DNA of 64,000 nt from Anaerolineales bacterium (GCA_030583905.1 CP129481.1:1984001-2048000), one strand, 5' to 3'. Numbered from the stretch's first letter, positions 18,970 to 27,764 are shown. The notes: generated by a model not told the origin, from the sequence alone. Numbers and translations: made by a program.

Positions 18970-19355
18970 AAATACACAGCCGTATTAAAAAGTAATGCCC
19001 TTCCAACGCACCCCAGACAAACGATACCACAACAGGTTTGCCTGTTCACTGCGGTCACCTTGTGCCATGCGTCGCCGCGTGGTTTTCGGTGCCGAGCCGC
19101 AGAGTTTTTTTAAACTCCTTTGCTCAAATCCGCTTGCTTTGGAAGGGAGAAGGAAGCCAGTGAACTGGCTCCAGAGGCATCCGCTGATCTATCCGATTTT
19201 CTTGCCTTTGAAAGGCAATTAGCGTCCCGTTCGCACGGGAGAACCTCCACCTCGTGATCCCGCTGGTGGTTGAGTAGCGCGAAGCGCGTATCGAAACCAA
19301 AGGGGACCCAGCCGCTATATCTCCGTTATTCAATTGTCATCCCGACTTCACAATG
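18938..19355 (-). ncRNA. candidate ~420-nt multi-hairpin non-coding RNA
   Basis: About 600 bp without a credible protein gene. On the minus strand it has a good promoter (TTGACG, 17 bp, TAAAAT) and a strong terminator. Between them are many compact hairpins: 19202-19218, 19225-19240 (UCCCGU-GCGA-ACGGGA type), 19155-19170, 19031-19046, and a longer stem joining 19049-19054 to 19097-19102. A REP palindrome at 19265-19299 lies near the 5' end. The conserved RNase P motif GAGGAAAGUCC, a tmRNA tag/tRNA-like end and the SRP core were looked for and not seen. The identity is unknown; it could be a large structured RNA or a decayed repeat-rich spacer. Confidence 0.45.
19265..19299. repeat. REP palindrome, GAGTAG...TATCGA family, copy 1
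   Basis: Reads GGTTGAGTAG, a GCGCGAAGCGCG centre, then TATCGAAACCA: an imperfect palindrome with a strong central hairpin. Related copies occur at 38960-38989, 40278-40326 and 40339-40370. Confidence 0.75.
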
Positions 19356-19361
19356 GCGGCG

Positions 19362-19390
19362 ATTTTACCCGTATGGTGCGGGTTCGTCAA
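19362..19390 (-). promoter_or_regulatory. predicted sigma-70 promoter of the candidate ncRNA
   Basis: On the minus strand, TTGACG (complement of 19385-19390), a 17-bp spacer and TAAAAT (complement of 19362-19367). The predicted start is near 19355. No protein-coding gene follows for over 500 bp. Confidence 0.6.
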
Positions 19391-19463
19391 GTGCCAAATA
19401 GGTGATTGAATTTTAAATACGGTACAGGTAATATGAAAAGTACTTTTCTAAACGGAGGCAGAG

Positions 19464-20882
19464 ATGGCGGACTATCCTGTTGGGGATTATCTTGACGTTG
19501 TGAAACAGGGGCTGGGGAAAAAATTCCAGAACGGCACACCCAAAAAAGTGATCATCGTCGGCGCGGGTCTGGCGGGACTTGCCGCCGGGTACGCGTTGCA
19601 GGAAGCGGGTCATACCGTGGAGATCCTCGAGGCGCAGCACCGCGTCGGCGGCAGGATCTACACCCTGCGCGAACCCTTTGCCCAGGGCTTGTACGGCGAA
19701 GCGGGCGCGATGCGCATTCCGCGCTCGCACGAATTGACGATGGCATACATCGAAAAATTCGGCTTGCAAACCCGGGATTTCGTGATGGGCAATCCGCAGA
19801 CCTATGTGCATATCGGCGGAGTGAAGCGCCGCATGGCGGACGTGCGGGCGAACCCCGACCTGCTCGGCTTTGAGACATCCGCGGGTGAAAAGGGCAAACT
19901 GGCGGGCGATCTGTGGGATGCGGCGATCCGTCCGCTGGCGGAACGGGTGGAGAAGGAAGGCTGGGACGGCGTGGTCGCCGAATATGACCAGTATTCCGTG
20001 CGCGAGTTTCTGGAATGGATCGGCTGGTCGGAAGGGCTGATCGAGATGTTCGGTCTGCTCAACAATCAGGAAGCCGTGATGAACTCGTCCTTCCTCGAAT
20101 TGTTCCGCGAGGACAGCGGCAATTACTACACCAATATGTGCGAGATCGTCGGCGGCATGGACAACCTGCCGCATGCCTTCCTGCCTGCTTTAAGTCCGCA
20201 TATCCGCTACGGCGCGAAGATGACCGCCATCGACCAGACGCCCGATGAAGCCGTCATCCACTATAGAACGCCCGCAGGTGATTTTGAAGCGCGCGCGGAC
20301 TTTGCCATCATCACTGTCCCGTTCCCCGTTCTGCGCCATGTGGAAGTGCTCAAGCCGTTCTCACGCGCCAAACAACGTGCCATCCGCCAGTTGCATTACG
20401 ATGCCTCCGCCAAGATATTCTTCCAGACCCGCAGCCGCTTCTGGGAAACAGACGAGGGCATCTACGGCGGCGGCACGGTCACCGACCTTGCCATCCGCAA
20501 TTTGTTCTACACCAGTTATGGGAAGGAAACGGGACGCGGCATTTTGCTTGCCAGTTACACCTGGTCCGAAGATGCCCAACGCTGGGGATCGCTCCCGCCG
20601 CACGAGCGCATCGAACAGGCGTTGGAAAATGTCGCAGTCGTTTATCCGCAGGTGACGGCGGAGTTCGAAGCGGGCGCATCGCATATGTGGCATGACGATC
20701 CCTTTGCGGGCGGCGCGTTCGCGTTGTTCGATCCCGGTCAACAGACCCTGCTTCACGATGAGATCGTCAAGCCCGAGGGTCGCATCTATTTTGCGGGCGA
20801 ACACGCGTCGCTCTATCATGCCTGGATCCAGGGCGCGTTCGAGTCCGGCTTGCACGCCGCAATCGATATTCACAGGAAATAA
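19464..20882 (+). CDS. flavin monoamine / L-amino acid oxidase family FAD enzyme
   Basis: 472 residues. The Rossmann FAD motif VIIVGAGLAGLAAGYAL (~30-46) is followed by EILEAQHRVGGRIYT, the double-Arg substrate/FAD signature of this family. GEAGAMRIP matches L-amino acid oxidases more than MAO proper. The C-terminal RIYFAGEHASLYHAWIQGA is the flavin-closing motif. It should oxidise an amine or amino acid with release of ammonia and peroxide. No signal peptide is seen. Start supported by GGAGG just upstream. Monocistronic, bounded by two candidate non-coding RNAs on the other strand. Confidence 0.9.
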   Translation: MADYPVGDYLDVVKQGLGKKFQNGTPKKVIIVGAGLAGLAAGYALQEAGHTVEILEAQHRVGGRIYTLREPFAQGLYGEAGAMRIPRSHELTMAYIEKFGLQTRDFVMGNPQTYVHIGGVKRRMADVRANPDLLGFETSAGEKGKLAGDLWDAAIRPLAERVEKEGWDGVVAEYDQYSVREFLEWIGWSEGLIEMFGLLNNQEAVMNSSFLELFREDSGNYYTNMCEIVGGMDNLPHAFLPALSPHIRYGAKMTAIDQTPDEAVIHYRTPAGDFEARADFAIITVPFPVLRHVEVLKPFSRAKQRAIRQLHYDASAKIFFQTRSRFWETDEGIYGGGTVTDLAIRNLFYTSYGKETGRGILLASYTWSEDAQRWGSLPPHERIEQALENVAVVYPQVTAEFEAGASHMWHDDPFAGGAFALFDPGQQTLLHDEIVKPEGRIYFAGEHASLYHAWIQGAFESGLHAAIDIHRK

Positions 20883-20912
20883 AAAAGACGGGATGTTGAA
20901 CACATCCCGTCC
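20882..20912 (-). terminator. rho-independent terminator of the 6S-like RNA
   Basis: A 9-bp perfect stem, GACGGGATG (20888-20896) with CATCCCGTC (20904-20912), followed on the minus strand by a six-T run. It may also slow plus-strand transcription behind the oxidase gene. Confidence 0.85.
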
Positions 20913-21097
20913 GTTTTTGCGGGGACCCCGCTTATGCCGTGTACTGCTGGGTTTTGAACCTGCTTTCGCAGGTGGGTCCTGACCGGGAAACGCCGCCTTG
21001 GCTCAGGCCTATCGCGTTATTTCCTTTGAGATAAGGACCCTAAAAGGGGGTGTTGGCTCAAAACGTGAAGGCAATAATCACGGGCACAGCAGGGTTA
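20887..21097 (-). ncRNA. candidate 6S-like regulatory RNA (~210 nt)
   Basis: Minus-strand sequence with an upstream -10 and a downstream terminator and no reading frame. By hand it folds into one long interrupted rod. A closing stem pairs CCCGTGATTATTGCC (complement of 21071-21085) with GGCATAAGCGGGG. Then comes an internal bubble, a stem GTTTTGA/TCAAAAC, a small 3'-side hairpin ACCTGC-GAAA-GCAGGT (20959-20974), and stems GGGTCC/GGACCC and CCTGA/TCAGG near the tip. A rod with a central bubble and one 3'-side hairpin is the 6S RNA plan, and the length fits. A covariance-model match was not available, so this is inference. Confidence 0.5.
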
Positions 21098-21103
21098 CAA
21101 TTC

Positions 21104-21109
21104 TTATAC
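21104..21109 (-). promoter_or_regulatory. extended -10 element upstream of the 6S-like RNA
   Basis: On the minus strand TGGTATAAG (the hexamer TATAAG is the complement of 21104-21109) forms an extended -10; the -35 region is poor. It would start transcription near 21097. Confidence 0.4.
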
Positions 21110-21200
21110 CATACTCCATAGTGCGATGGAATATAAAGATTAAACTTTGCTCTTAACAAAAATATTGATTTCCCAATGACTTTGTGATATATACATTGGA

Positions 21201-21241
21201 GGAAGAAAAGACATCCCCGCCGCTTCATACGACGGGGATGT
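21201..21241 (-). terminator. rho-independent terminator of asnS
   Basis: A 9-bp stem, 21211-21219 with 21233-21241, followed on the minus strand by CTTTTCTT; it lies 27 bp after the asnS stop. Confidence 0.75.
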
Positions 21242-21267
21242 TTGATTCTGTTTTCTGGTGGTTTCTG

Positions 21268-22611
21268 CTACGGGTAGATCCGCTTGATCGTGCGCGGGAA
21301 GGGGATCGCCTCGCGGATGTGTTCGATGCCGCACAGCCATGCCACGACGCGTTCCACGCCCATGCCGAAACCCGAATGGGGAACCGAGCCGTACTTTCGC
21401 AATTCCAGATACCACTTGAATGCTTCCTCGGGCAGACCTTCGTGGCGGATACGCTCCAGCAGTTTGTCGGGGTCGCTCATGCGCTCGGAGCCGCCGCAGA
21501 TCTCGCCGTAGCCTTCCGGCGCGAGCAGATCCACGGATTTGCACACTTCGGGGCGGTCCTGCCACGGTTCCATGTAAAACGCCTTCACCGCGGAGGGATA
21601 GCCGTAGACGAACAGCGGCTTGTCGTGCAGTTTGGTCAATTCCACTTCGTGTGGCGCGCCGAAGTCCATGCCCCATTCGAATTTGAGCAGTTCTTTGCGT
21701 TCCGGGTCGCTCTCTTTTTCGTAGAGTTCGATCAGGTATTTCGCCGCGTCGTCATAGGACATGCGCGGGAAGGGACCGGTGACATTTTCCAGCTTGGTCA
21801 CGTCACGTTCGAGGAACTTCAATTCGGCGGCGCAATCCTTCAGCACGGACTGGACGATGTAGGTGATCATGCCTTCTTCCACTTCCATCAGCCCGTCGAG
21901 GTCGCAGAAAGCGATCTCAGGTTCGAGCATCCAGAACTCGGTCAGGTGGCGGCGCGTCTTGGACTTCTCCGCGCGGAAGGTGGGACCGAAGCAATAGACC
22001 TTTCCGAAGGCGAAGATATTGGCTTCGTTGTAGAGTTGACCGGTCTGCGCGAGATAGGCGGAGCCTTCGTCGAAGTAGGGTGTCTCGAACAGAGTCGTCG
22101 TCCCTTCGGCGGCGGCGGGGGTCAGGATGGGCGTATCGAGGTTGAAGAAGCCCTGACCGTCCAAATACTCGCGCACCGCGGACATGACCCGCACGCGCAC
22201 GCGCAGGATCGCCCACTGGCTCTGCATGCGGATCCAAAGGTGACGGTGATCGAGCGCGAAATCAGGACCGTGGTCTTTGAGCGCCATCGGGTAGTCGAGA
22301 TCCGCGGCTTGGACGACCTGCAAGTCCTTGATGCCGACTTCATAGCCGCCGGGAATGCCGGGCGCGCGCTTGTCTTCACGCACAGAGCCGGTGATGATCA
22401 CGGACGATTCCTGCGGCAGTTTGGAGATGGTCTCGAACAGTTCGGGCGACAGGTCACCTTTGAAGGCAACACACTGAATGAAGCCCGAGCCGTCGCGCAC
22501 GAGCAAAAAGCACAATTTGCCCTTATCCGTACGGTTATAGACCCAGCCTTTGATGATAACGTCCTGCCCGACGTGGTTTGATATTTTTGAAACGCTGATG
22601 TGTTCAGCCAT
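21268..22611 (-). CDS. asnS: asparaginyl-tRNA synthetase
   Basis: 447 residues. A class II synthetase that charges tRNA-Asn directly with asparagine. An N-terminal OB-fold anticodon-binding domain (VIIKGWVYNRTDKGKLCFLLVRDG, ~14-110) is followed by the catalytic domain: motif 2 TFRAEKSKTRRHLTEFWMLEPE and motif 3 GFGMGVERVVAWLCGIEHIRE. The C-terminus IPFPRTIKRIYP is diagnostic for AsnRS. The genome also encodes GatCAB and an AspRS with non-discriminating-type residues, so two routes to Asn-tRNA may coexist. Monocistronic. Confidence 0.96.
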   Translation of the reverse strand: MAEHISVSKISNHVGQDVIIKGWVYNRTDKGKLCFLLVRDGSGFIQCVAFKGDLSPELFETISKLPQESSVIITGSVREDKRAPGIPGGYEVGIKDLQVVQAADLDYPMALKDHGPDFALDHRHLWIRMQSQWAILRVRVRVMSAVREYLDGQGFFNLDTPILTPAAAEGTTTLFETPYFDEGSAYLAQTGQLYNEANIFAFGKVYCFGPTFRAEKSKTRRHLTEFWMLEPEIAFCDLDGLMEVEEGMITYIVQSVLKDCAAELKFLERDVTKLENVTGPFPRMSYDDAAKYLIELYEKESDPERKELLKFEWGMDFGAPHEVELTKLHDKPLFVYGYPSAVKAFYMEPWQDRPEVCKSVDLLAPEGYGEICGGSERMSDPDKLLERIRHEGLPEEAFKWYLELRKYGSVPHSGFGMGVERVVAWLCGIEHIREAIPFPRTIKRIYP

Positions 22612-22725
22612 ATAGGAAAGTTCCTTTTTTAAGTTAATTGTGGCAATTATAGCAGAGTAATTTGTAATATAATCTATTCGCTATTCGTGGTGGATAAGTA
22701 TCTTGACAGAAGGAGTAGGACAACC

Positions 22726-23427
22726 ATGGATTTTTTGCGTGATCCGATATGGCAGTTTTTTGGCGCAGCAATTGGTGTCGTTGCTATTATTGCATCTTTA
22801 TATATCTTTTTCCGCCAGAGAATCACAAAATCTTTAGGATATGAAATTCTTACTCAAACTGAATTGCTTTCTATTAAGAGTGAGATTAGGGGTAAAGTTC
22901 AAGTAACTTATGAAGGAAAGGCTGTTGAGAATGTACATCTAATTACAATTCGCATCTCGAATGATGGGAATGTACCTATACCTGCATCTAATTATGAACG
23001 CCCCTTAAGTTTTTCGTTCAGCGAAAACGTCACAATATTAAGCGCAGATATTACTGAGGTTTTTCCAGATTCTCTTAAACCATCTATTGAAATTGAGGAC
23101 TCTAAATTGATTCTTGAGCCTATGTTGCTAAATGGTGGTGATACACTTCAAATCTCTCTTTTACTAGCTGGACATGATGGGATTATTGAGACTGATGCAA
23201 GGATTGAAGGGGTTAATGAAATTAAAAATGTAATAAATTCCCCATTGAAACCTTTTGTTAAGGTGGCTATTGTGCTCAGTTTTATGATAATAACGGGCGT
23301 TACTTTATTATATATATTTGTTGAAGAATATAAAACGCTTATTCTCTTAATGGTGATGAGTATTATTGCTGCTCTGGCAAATGTGCTTGCTGATTACCTT
23401 GCTAAAAAGAAAAGAGAGAAAGAGTAG
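22726..23427 (+). CDS. uncharacterised AT-rich membrane protein
   Basis: 233 residues from ATG 22726 (AAGGAG upstream); an earlier in-frame GTG is less likely. One N-terminal membrane helix (FFGAAIGVVAIIASLYIFF) is followed by a beta-rich domain of ~130 residues (VQVTYEGKAVENVHLITIRISNDGN). Two closely spaced C-terminal helices (VAIVLSFMIITGVTLLYIF, LILLMVMSIIAALANVLA) and a KKKREKE tail follow. The layout suggests an anchored beta-sandwich domain. A TATAAT lies at ~22670. Its base composition is clearly more AT-rich than the neighbours, a sign of transfer. No known family was recognised. Confidence 0.75.
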   Translation: MDFLRDPIWQFFGAAIGVVAIIASLYIFFRQRITKSLGYEILTQTELLSIKSEIRGKVQVTYEGKAVENVHLITIRISNDGNVPIPASNYERPLSFSFSENVTILSADITEVFPDSLKPSIEIEDSKLILEPMLLNGGDTLQISLLLAGHDGIIETDARIEGVNEIKNVINSPLKPFVKVAIVLSFMIITGVTLLYIFVEEYKTLILLMVMSIIAALANVLADYLAKKKREKE

Positions 23428-23483
23428 TTTTCTGTTTCGAGGTCTTTGTGTTTTGGGTCATCGCTTCCATAGTGGAAATGTTT

Positions 23484-23522
23484 AAAAAAGGAGATAGTCA
23501 GCTTCAAGTTGACTATCTCCTT
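23484..23522 (-). terminator. rho-independent terminator of the S9 peptidase gene
   Basis: A 13-bp stem AAGGAGATAGTCA/TGACTATCTCCTT with a 9-nt loop, followed by a T-run on the minus strand, 9 bp past the peptidase stop. It may also serve the convergent membrane protein gene. Confidence 0.85.
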
Positions 23523-23531
23523 GCCTGTATC

Positions 23532-25541
23532 CTACTTCAAAAACCTATCCATCCACCGCAAAATGTGATTAAGCCGCGCAATGCGTCGATCGGTTCTCCC
23601 GACGCGTGAGAGTCCATGCGGTTCTTCGGGGAAGCGCACGAACTCCGTCTCCACGCCAGCGCGTTTGAGCGCCACGAAAGCCTGCTCACCCTGCTCAATG
23701 GGGCAACGATGGTCATGCTCGTTGTGGATGATGAGCGTGGGAGTCTTGGCGTCCCCCAAATATTTCACCGGCGACATGTTCCACAACCTGTCCACGCTTT
23801 CCTGCGGCGAGCCGGATTTCGCCCAGAACTGGAAGACCCAGTTGAAATCGCTCGAACCCCACATGCTGACCCAGTTGGTCACACTGCGCTGTGCCACCGC
23901 CGCCTTGAAGCGGTCCGTATGCCCGACGATCCACAGCGTCATGAAGCCGCCATAGGAACCGCCGGTCACACCCATGCGTTTCGTGTCGATATACGGCTTC
24001 CTTGCCATGATGTCTGCAAATTTCATCAGGTCGTCATAGTCGGGTCCGCCGAAATTGCCCCAGATCGCCTTCGAATGTTTTTCGCCGTAGCCCCGTCCGC
24101 CGCGTGGATTGGTGAAGTACACCACATATCCGTTCGACGCGAAGTAATTGAACTCGTGCATGAAGAACTTGCCGTACTGCGTCCACGGTCCGCCGTGGAT
24201 CTCGAGGATGGACGGATATTTTTTCTTCGGGTCGAAATTCGGCGGGAACATGATCCAGCCTTGCAGGTCGGTGCCGTCCGCGCCCTTGTACCAAAATTCC
24301 TCCACCTTCGGCAGCTTGACCGTTGCAAAGAAATCGCGGTTGATATGCGTCAGGTAGCGCATGGTACTGCCCTCCAACTCGCGCAAGTGGACCTGCGGTG
24401 TGTCATGCAGACTGCCGTAGAAGTATGCCACCTGTTTTTGGGATTTGTCGAACGAGACGGTTCCCAGCGCCCCGCCTTCGCCGATGACCTCGGTCAGGTC
24501 TTTGCCGTCGATGCTGATCCGCTTCAAAACCGTGGACCCGTGAACTGCCGCCTGGAAGTAGATGAATTTTCCGTCGTTTGACCAGACCGGCGGGACGGTC
24601 TCCGCGGCGCCGAAGTCAGTGATGACGTCAGCGGTGGTGTGCAGGTCGTATTTTTCCGTGAGATTCTTCGCAGGCTTGGAACCGTCGATGGGCAGCGCCC
24701 ACAAACTGGTGTTCTTGTAGCCTTCATGCTCGCCTTCGTTTCCCAGATACGCCAGCCATTTGCCGTCCGGCGAGAACGAAAGCATATACTTTGACCCGAC
24801 CGGCGTTTTGAGTTTGCGCGGTGTGCCGCCGTCCGCAGGCATGAGGAACAGGTCGTCGCGGTCCGGGCTGGCATCGGGGTCATCCGCGCGGTTGGAGACG
24901 AAGGCGATCGTTTTGCCGTCGGGCGAGAACGTGGGGGAGGTCTCGTCATGGATGGCGCCGTCGGTCAGTTGCTTGCCTTTTCCGGTGCGCGCATCCACGA
25001 CCCAGATGTGGGTGCGCTCGTGCGGCAGGTAACCGTAGCCGTCCATTTTGTAAAAAAGGCGCTTGTAATGACGCGAGACCACGCCGAGTTTTTTCTTCTG
25101 TTCATCCTTCTCGCGTTCCAATGCCTCCGCATCCATCTTGCGGACGGTGCACAGCAGTTTGCGTCCATCCGGCGACCAGCCCACGAGGTTGATCTCCCCA
25201 TCGATGGAAGTCAGTTTGCGCGCCTCACCGCCATGGAACGGGATGAGATGGATCTGCGGCGGTTTTGTATTGTTGGCGCGGTTGGAGAGAAACGCGATGG
25301 TGCTCCCATCCGGCGACCAGCGCGGGGACGAATCGGATTGGTCACCGTAGGTGAACTGGCGCGGCTCCCCGCCTTTGGTCGGGACGATCCACAAATTCCC
25401 ATACTTCTTTTCGGTCTTGCGGTCCACCCGTTGTAAGCGGTACACAACGTGACCGCCATCCGGCGAAATGCGCACATCGGATAGTTGCTGCAGGGCGTAC
25501 AGGTCTTCGGCAGTGATCGAACGTTTCTTGGGGGCTGGCAT
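23532..25541 (-). CDS. S9-family prolyl oligopeptidase / acylaminoacyl peptidase
   Basis: 669 residues. An N-terminal ~400-residue beta-propeller of TolB/WD40-like repeats (SPRWSPDGSTIAFLSNR, SPTFSPDGKTIAFVSNR, FSPDGKWLAYLG) gates a C-terminal alpha/beta hydrolase. The nucleophile Ser is in GGSYGGFMTLW, the Asp in IIHNEHDHRCPIEQGEQ, and the catalytic His in FPEEPHGLSR. The pattern matches DPP-like/acylaminoacyl peptidases that clip short peptides. No signal peptide, hence cytosolic. Start supported by AAAAGGAG. Monocistronic. Confidence 0.94.
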   Translation of the reverse strand: MPAPKKRSITAEDLYALQQLSDVRISPDGGHVVYRLQRVDRKTEKKYGNLWIVPTKGGEPRQFTYGDQSDSSPRWSPDGSTIAFLSNRANNTKPPQIHLIPFHGGEARKLTSIDGEINLVGWSPDGRKLLCTVRKMDAEALEREKDEQKKKLGVVSRHYKRLFYKMDGYGYLPHERTHIWVVDARTGKGKQLTDGAIHDETSPTFSPDGKTIAFVSNRADDPDASPDRDDLFLMPADGGTPRKLKTPVGSKYMLSFSPDGKWLAYLGNEGEHEGYKNTSLWALPIDGSKPAKNLTEKYDLHTTADVITDFGAAETVPPVWSNDGKFIYFQAAVHGSTVLKRISIDGKDLTEVIGEGGALGTVSFDKSQKQVAYFYGSLHDTPQVHLRELEGSTMRYLTHINRDFFATVKLPKVEEFWYKGADGTDLQGWIMFPPNFDPKKKYPSILEIHGGPWTQYGKFFMHEFNYFASNGYVVYFTNPRGGRGYGEKHSKAIWGNFGGPDYDDLMKFADIMARKPYIDTKRMGVTGGSYGGFMTLWIVGHTDRFKAAVAQRSVTNWVSMWGSSDFNWVFQFWAKSGSPQESVDRLWNMSPVKYLGDAKTPTLIIHNEHDHRCPIEQGEQAFVALKRAGVETEFVRFPEEPHGLSRVGRTDRRIARLNHILRWMDRFLK

Positions 25542-25611
25542 GAGTTACTCCTTTTCGGAATAGAGTTTTAGGAAATACATGTGAATTGTATAACAAACTG
25601 CTGTTCATGGG

Positions 25612-25642
25612 TACAAAAAACAGCCACTCCGAAGTGACTGTT
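25612..25642 (-). terminator. rho-independent terminator
   Basis: A stem of 10 positions with one mismatch and a CCGA loop (25619-25642), followed on the minus strand by a six-T run. It lies 127 bp downstream of the DUF1801 gene and is the only terminator in that 227-bp gap. Confidence 0.65.
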
Positions 25643-25768
25643 ATCTTGCTCTACCGTACATTCACCCGTTTTTACCGCGAAGAGCGCTATTTTAAGACTT
25701 CCTTTGCGATCTTCGTGAACTGTGCGGTTCAATGTTGGAATTTGTACGGTGGAGAATTATCTTATGGA

Positions 25769-26185
25769 TTACTTGTTCAGTTTTTTCGTTGTCTTTACTG
25801 ATTCAACGATGATCTCTTTGAGCACGTTCCTGTCCACATCCGCCAGTTTTTTGATGTACAAACAAACTTTGGACGTGGAATGTTTGCCGAGTTTTTTGAG
25901 CCTGCCTTCGTATCCTTCCATGCCGGGGTCGATATAAAGGGTGATGTATTGTTTGCGCGGCGAGAAGGCGATCAGGGGCCAGGGCAGCTGGCTTCCATTG
26001 GCATAGGTCAGCATATATTCGCCGAAGCCCACAATACTGCTGCCCCACATGGCAGGCTCGGTTTTGGCGGCTTGCTTCATCATCTTCACGATCTCAAAAC
26101 AATCGGCGCGGGTCTGTTCGTTGGGAATGCTCTCCAGAAACGCATCGACACTTGCATTTGTTTTTTGGGTTTTTGGCTCTGCCAT
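25769..26185 (-). CDS. DUF1801 (YdhG/iron-chaperone-like) protein
   Basis: 138 residues. Typical DUF1801 features: an N-terminal helix DAFLESIPNEQTRADCFEIVKMM, then PAMWGSSIVGFGEYMLTY, LIAFSPRKQYITLYI and a C-terminal helical end with LYIKKLADVD. These small proteins share the fold of frataxin-like B. subtilis YdhG; their biochemical role is not settled. Start supported by AAGGAG. Monocistronic. Confidence 0.85.
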   Translation of the reverse strand: MAEPKTQKTNASVDAFLESIPNEQTRADCFEIVKMMKQAAKTEPAMWGSSIVGFGEYMLTYANGSQLPWPLIAFSPRKQYITLYIDPGMEGYEGRLKKLGKHSTSKVCLYIKKLADVDRNVLKEIIVESVKTTKKLNK

Positions 26186-26278
26186 CGGGTCAACTCCTTA
26201 ATAAAGGTTGGAGTGATTGTAGCATAAATGTTCTATTTTCGCAGGTCGGATTTCCGAAGATTTTGCAATGACCTATTT

Positions 26279-27724
26279 TTATTTCTTCCGCTCTTCCAAG
26301 CCCTTCACCATCAATTCCTTTGCGATGTTTGGGTCAGCCTTGCCTTTGGTGGCTCTTGCAACCTGACCCATGAACCACTGGAACAACGTCTCTTTGCCCG
26401 CGTTGAACTCGTCCACTTCTTTGGGGTTGTCGTTCAATATTTTCGTCACGATCTCTTGAATGGCGCTCACATCGGTCATTTGCAAGAGATTCTTTTCTTT
26501 CACGATCTGCGCCGGGTCGCCGCCGTTCTTGAAAAGCTCGGTCAGCACGGTCTTGCCTGCGCTCGCGCCGATGGTCTTGTCGGTCACCATGTCGATCAGT
26601 TTGGCGAACGCCTGGGGCGCGAGGGTCACATCGTCAATGCTCAAGCCTGAGTCGTTCAGGTAGCGCATGAACTCGCCCGCGATCCACGAGTGGATGGTCT
26701 TCGCGGGGCTTTTCGAATTTGCAACGACAGATTCAAAATAATCTGCCAGCGCCTTTTCGGAAGTCAACAGCCGCGCATCCTGCGGCTTTAATTCATATTG
26801 ATCGATGAAGCGCGATGTCTTTGCTTCCGGCAATTCGGGCAGTCCGCCCCGAATCGACTCGATCCACACATCCGATAATTGCAGCGGAGGCAGGTCAGGC
26901 TCGGGGAAGTAGCGGTAGTCGTGCGCCTCTTCCTTCGACCGTTGGCTGGTCGTTACGCCCCGCACATCATCCCAGCCGAGAGTTTCCTGCACGACCGTGC
27001 CGCCTTCTTCATAAATTTGAATCTGGCGTTCGATCTCATATTGCGAAGCGCGGACGAGCGCGCGGAAGCTGTTGAGATTTTTAATTTCGGTGCGCGTGCG
27101 GAACTCGTCACTGCCGACGGGACGTACAGAAATATTCGCCTCGAAACGAAGCACACCTTTTTCCATATCGCCAGAATTCACGCCGAGGTAACGCAAGATC
27201 GCGCGGACTTTCGTGGCGTAATCGAGCGCGGCTTCGACGGTGCGAATATCCGGCTCGGAGACGATCTCAAGCAATGGGACGCCTGCACGGTTGAAATCAA
27301 CGAGTGCAAAATTCTTTTCGTGCGCGAGTTTCGCCGTATCTTCTTCGATGTGAACCCGCCTCACGCGGATTTTGAGTTGATTCTCTCCATCGGCATTGAC
27401 TTCGAGCCAGCCTTTTTCTGCAATCGGCAATTCATATTGCGAAATTTGATAGCCTTTGGGCAGATCGGGGTAATAATAATTTTTGCGCGCAAAGGTGTTG
27501 TGTTTGTTGATGGAACAGTTCAACGCGAGACCGACCAATGCCGCAAGTTCGACGGCTTTCTTGTTGACGACAGGCATCGCGCCCGGCAACCCTGTGCAGA
27601 CGGGGCAGATGTTGCTATTGGGTTCAGGCGCGGAGCCATAGTCTGCGGAGCAGCCGCAAAACATTTTGGAGTTGGTGAGCAACTCGCCGTGAATTTCAAG
27701 TCCGATGACGGGTTCGTATTTCAT
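26279..27724 (-). CDS. gatB: Asp-tRNA(Asn)/Glu-tRNA(Gln) amidotransferase subunit B
   Basis: 481 residues. It is the kinase and tRNA-binding subunit of GatCAB, which converts misacylated Glu-tRNA-Gln (and Asp-tRNA-Asn) to the amide. Conserved: YEPVIGLEIHGEL, CPVCTGLPGAMPVVN, YYYPDLPKGYQISQYE, DFNRAGVPLLEIVSEPDI and the YqeY-like tail domain from ~330. The two cysteine pairs of the zinc knuckle are present (FCGCSAD, ICPVC). gatA and gatC lie 1.4-4 kb upstream on the same strand, separated by an oppositely oriented DinB gene. Confidence 0.97.
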   Translation of the reverse strand: MKYEPVIGLEIHGELLTNSKMFCGCSADYGSAPEPNSNICPVCTGLPGAMPVVNKKAVELAALVGLALNCSINKHNTFARKNYYYPDLPKGYQISQYELPIAEKGWLEVNADGENQLKIRVRRVHIEEDTAKLAHEKNFALVDFNRAGVPLLEIVSEPDIRTVEAALDYATKVRAILRYLGVNSGDMEKGVLRFEANISVRPVGSDEFRTRTEIKNLNSFRALVRASQYEIERQIQIYEEGGTVVQETLGWDDVRGVTTSQRSKEEAHDYRYFPEPDLPPLQLSDVWIESIRGGLPELPEAKTSRFIDQYELKPQDARLLTSEKALADYFESVVANSKSPAKTIHSWIAGEFMRYLNDSGLSIDDVTLAPQAFAKLIDMVTDKTIGASAGKTVLTELFKNGGDPAQIVKEKNLLQMTDVSAIQEIVTKILNDNPKEVDEFNAGKETLFQWFMGQVARATKGKADPNIAKELMVKGLEERKK

Positions 27725-27764
27725 AGTTGGTTAGTCTCTTGGTTGGATAGTTTCATGTTGAAGG

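Noticed and set aside
18938..19355. RNase P or tmRNA gene
   Set aside because: The GAGGAAAGUCC and AGAA-type P-element motifs of RNase P, and a tRNA-like end with tag frame for tmRNA, were not seen on either strand.
20887..21097. T-box leader for asnS
   Set aside because: The element lies downstream of asnS in its transcription direction and has its own terminator, so it cannot be the asnS leader.
21184..22581. 465-codon plus-strand open frame opposite asnS
   Set aside because: Shadow of asnS in a GC-rich frame.
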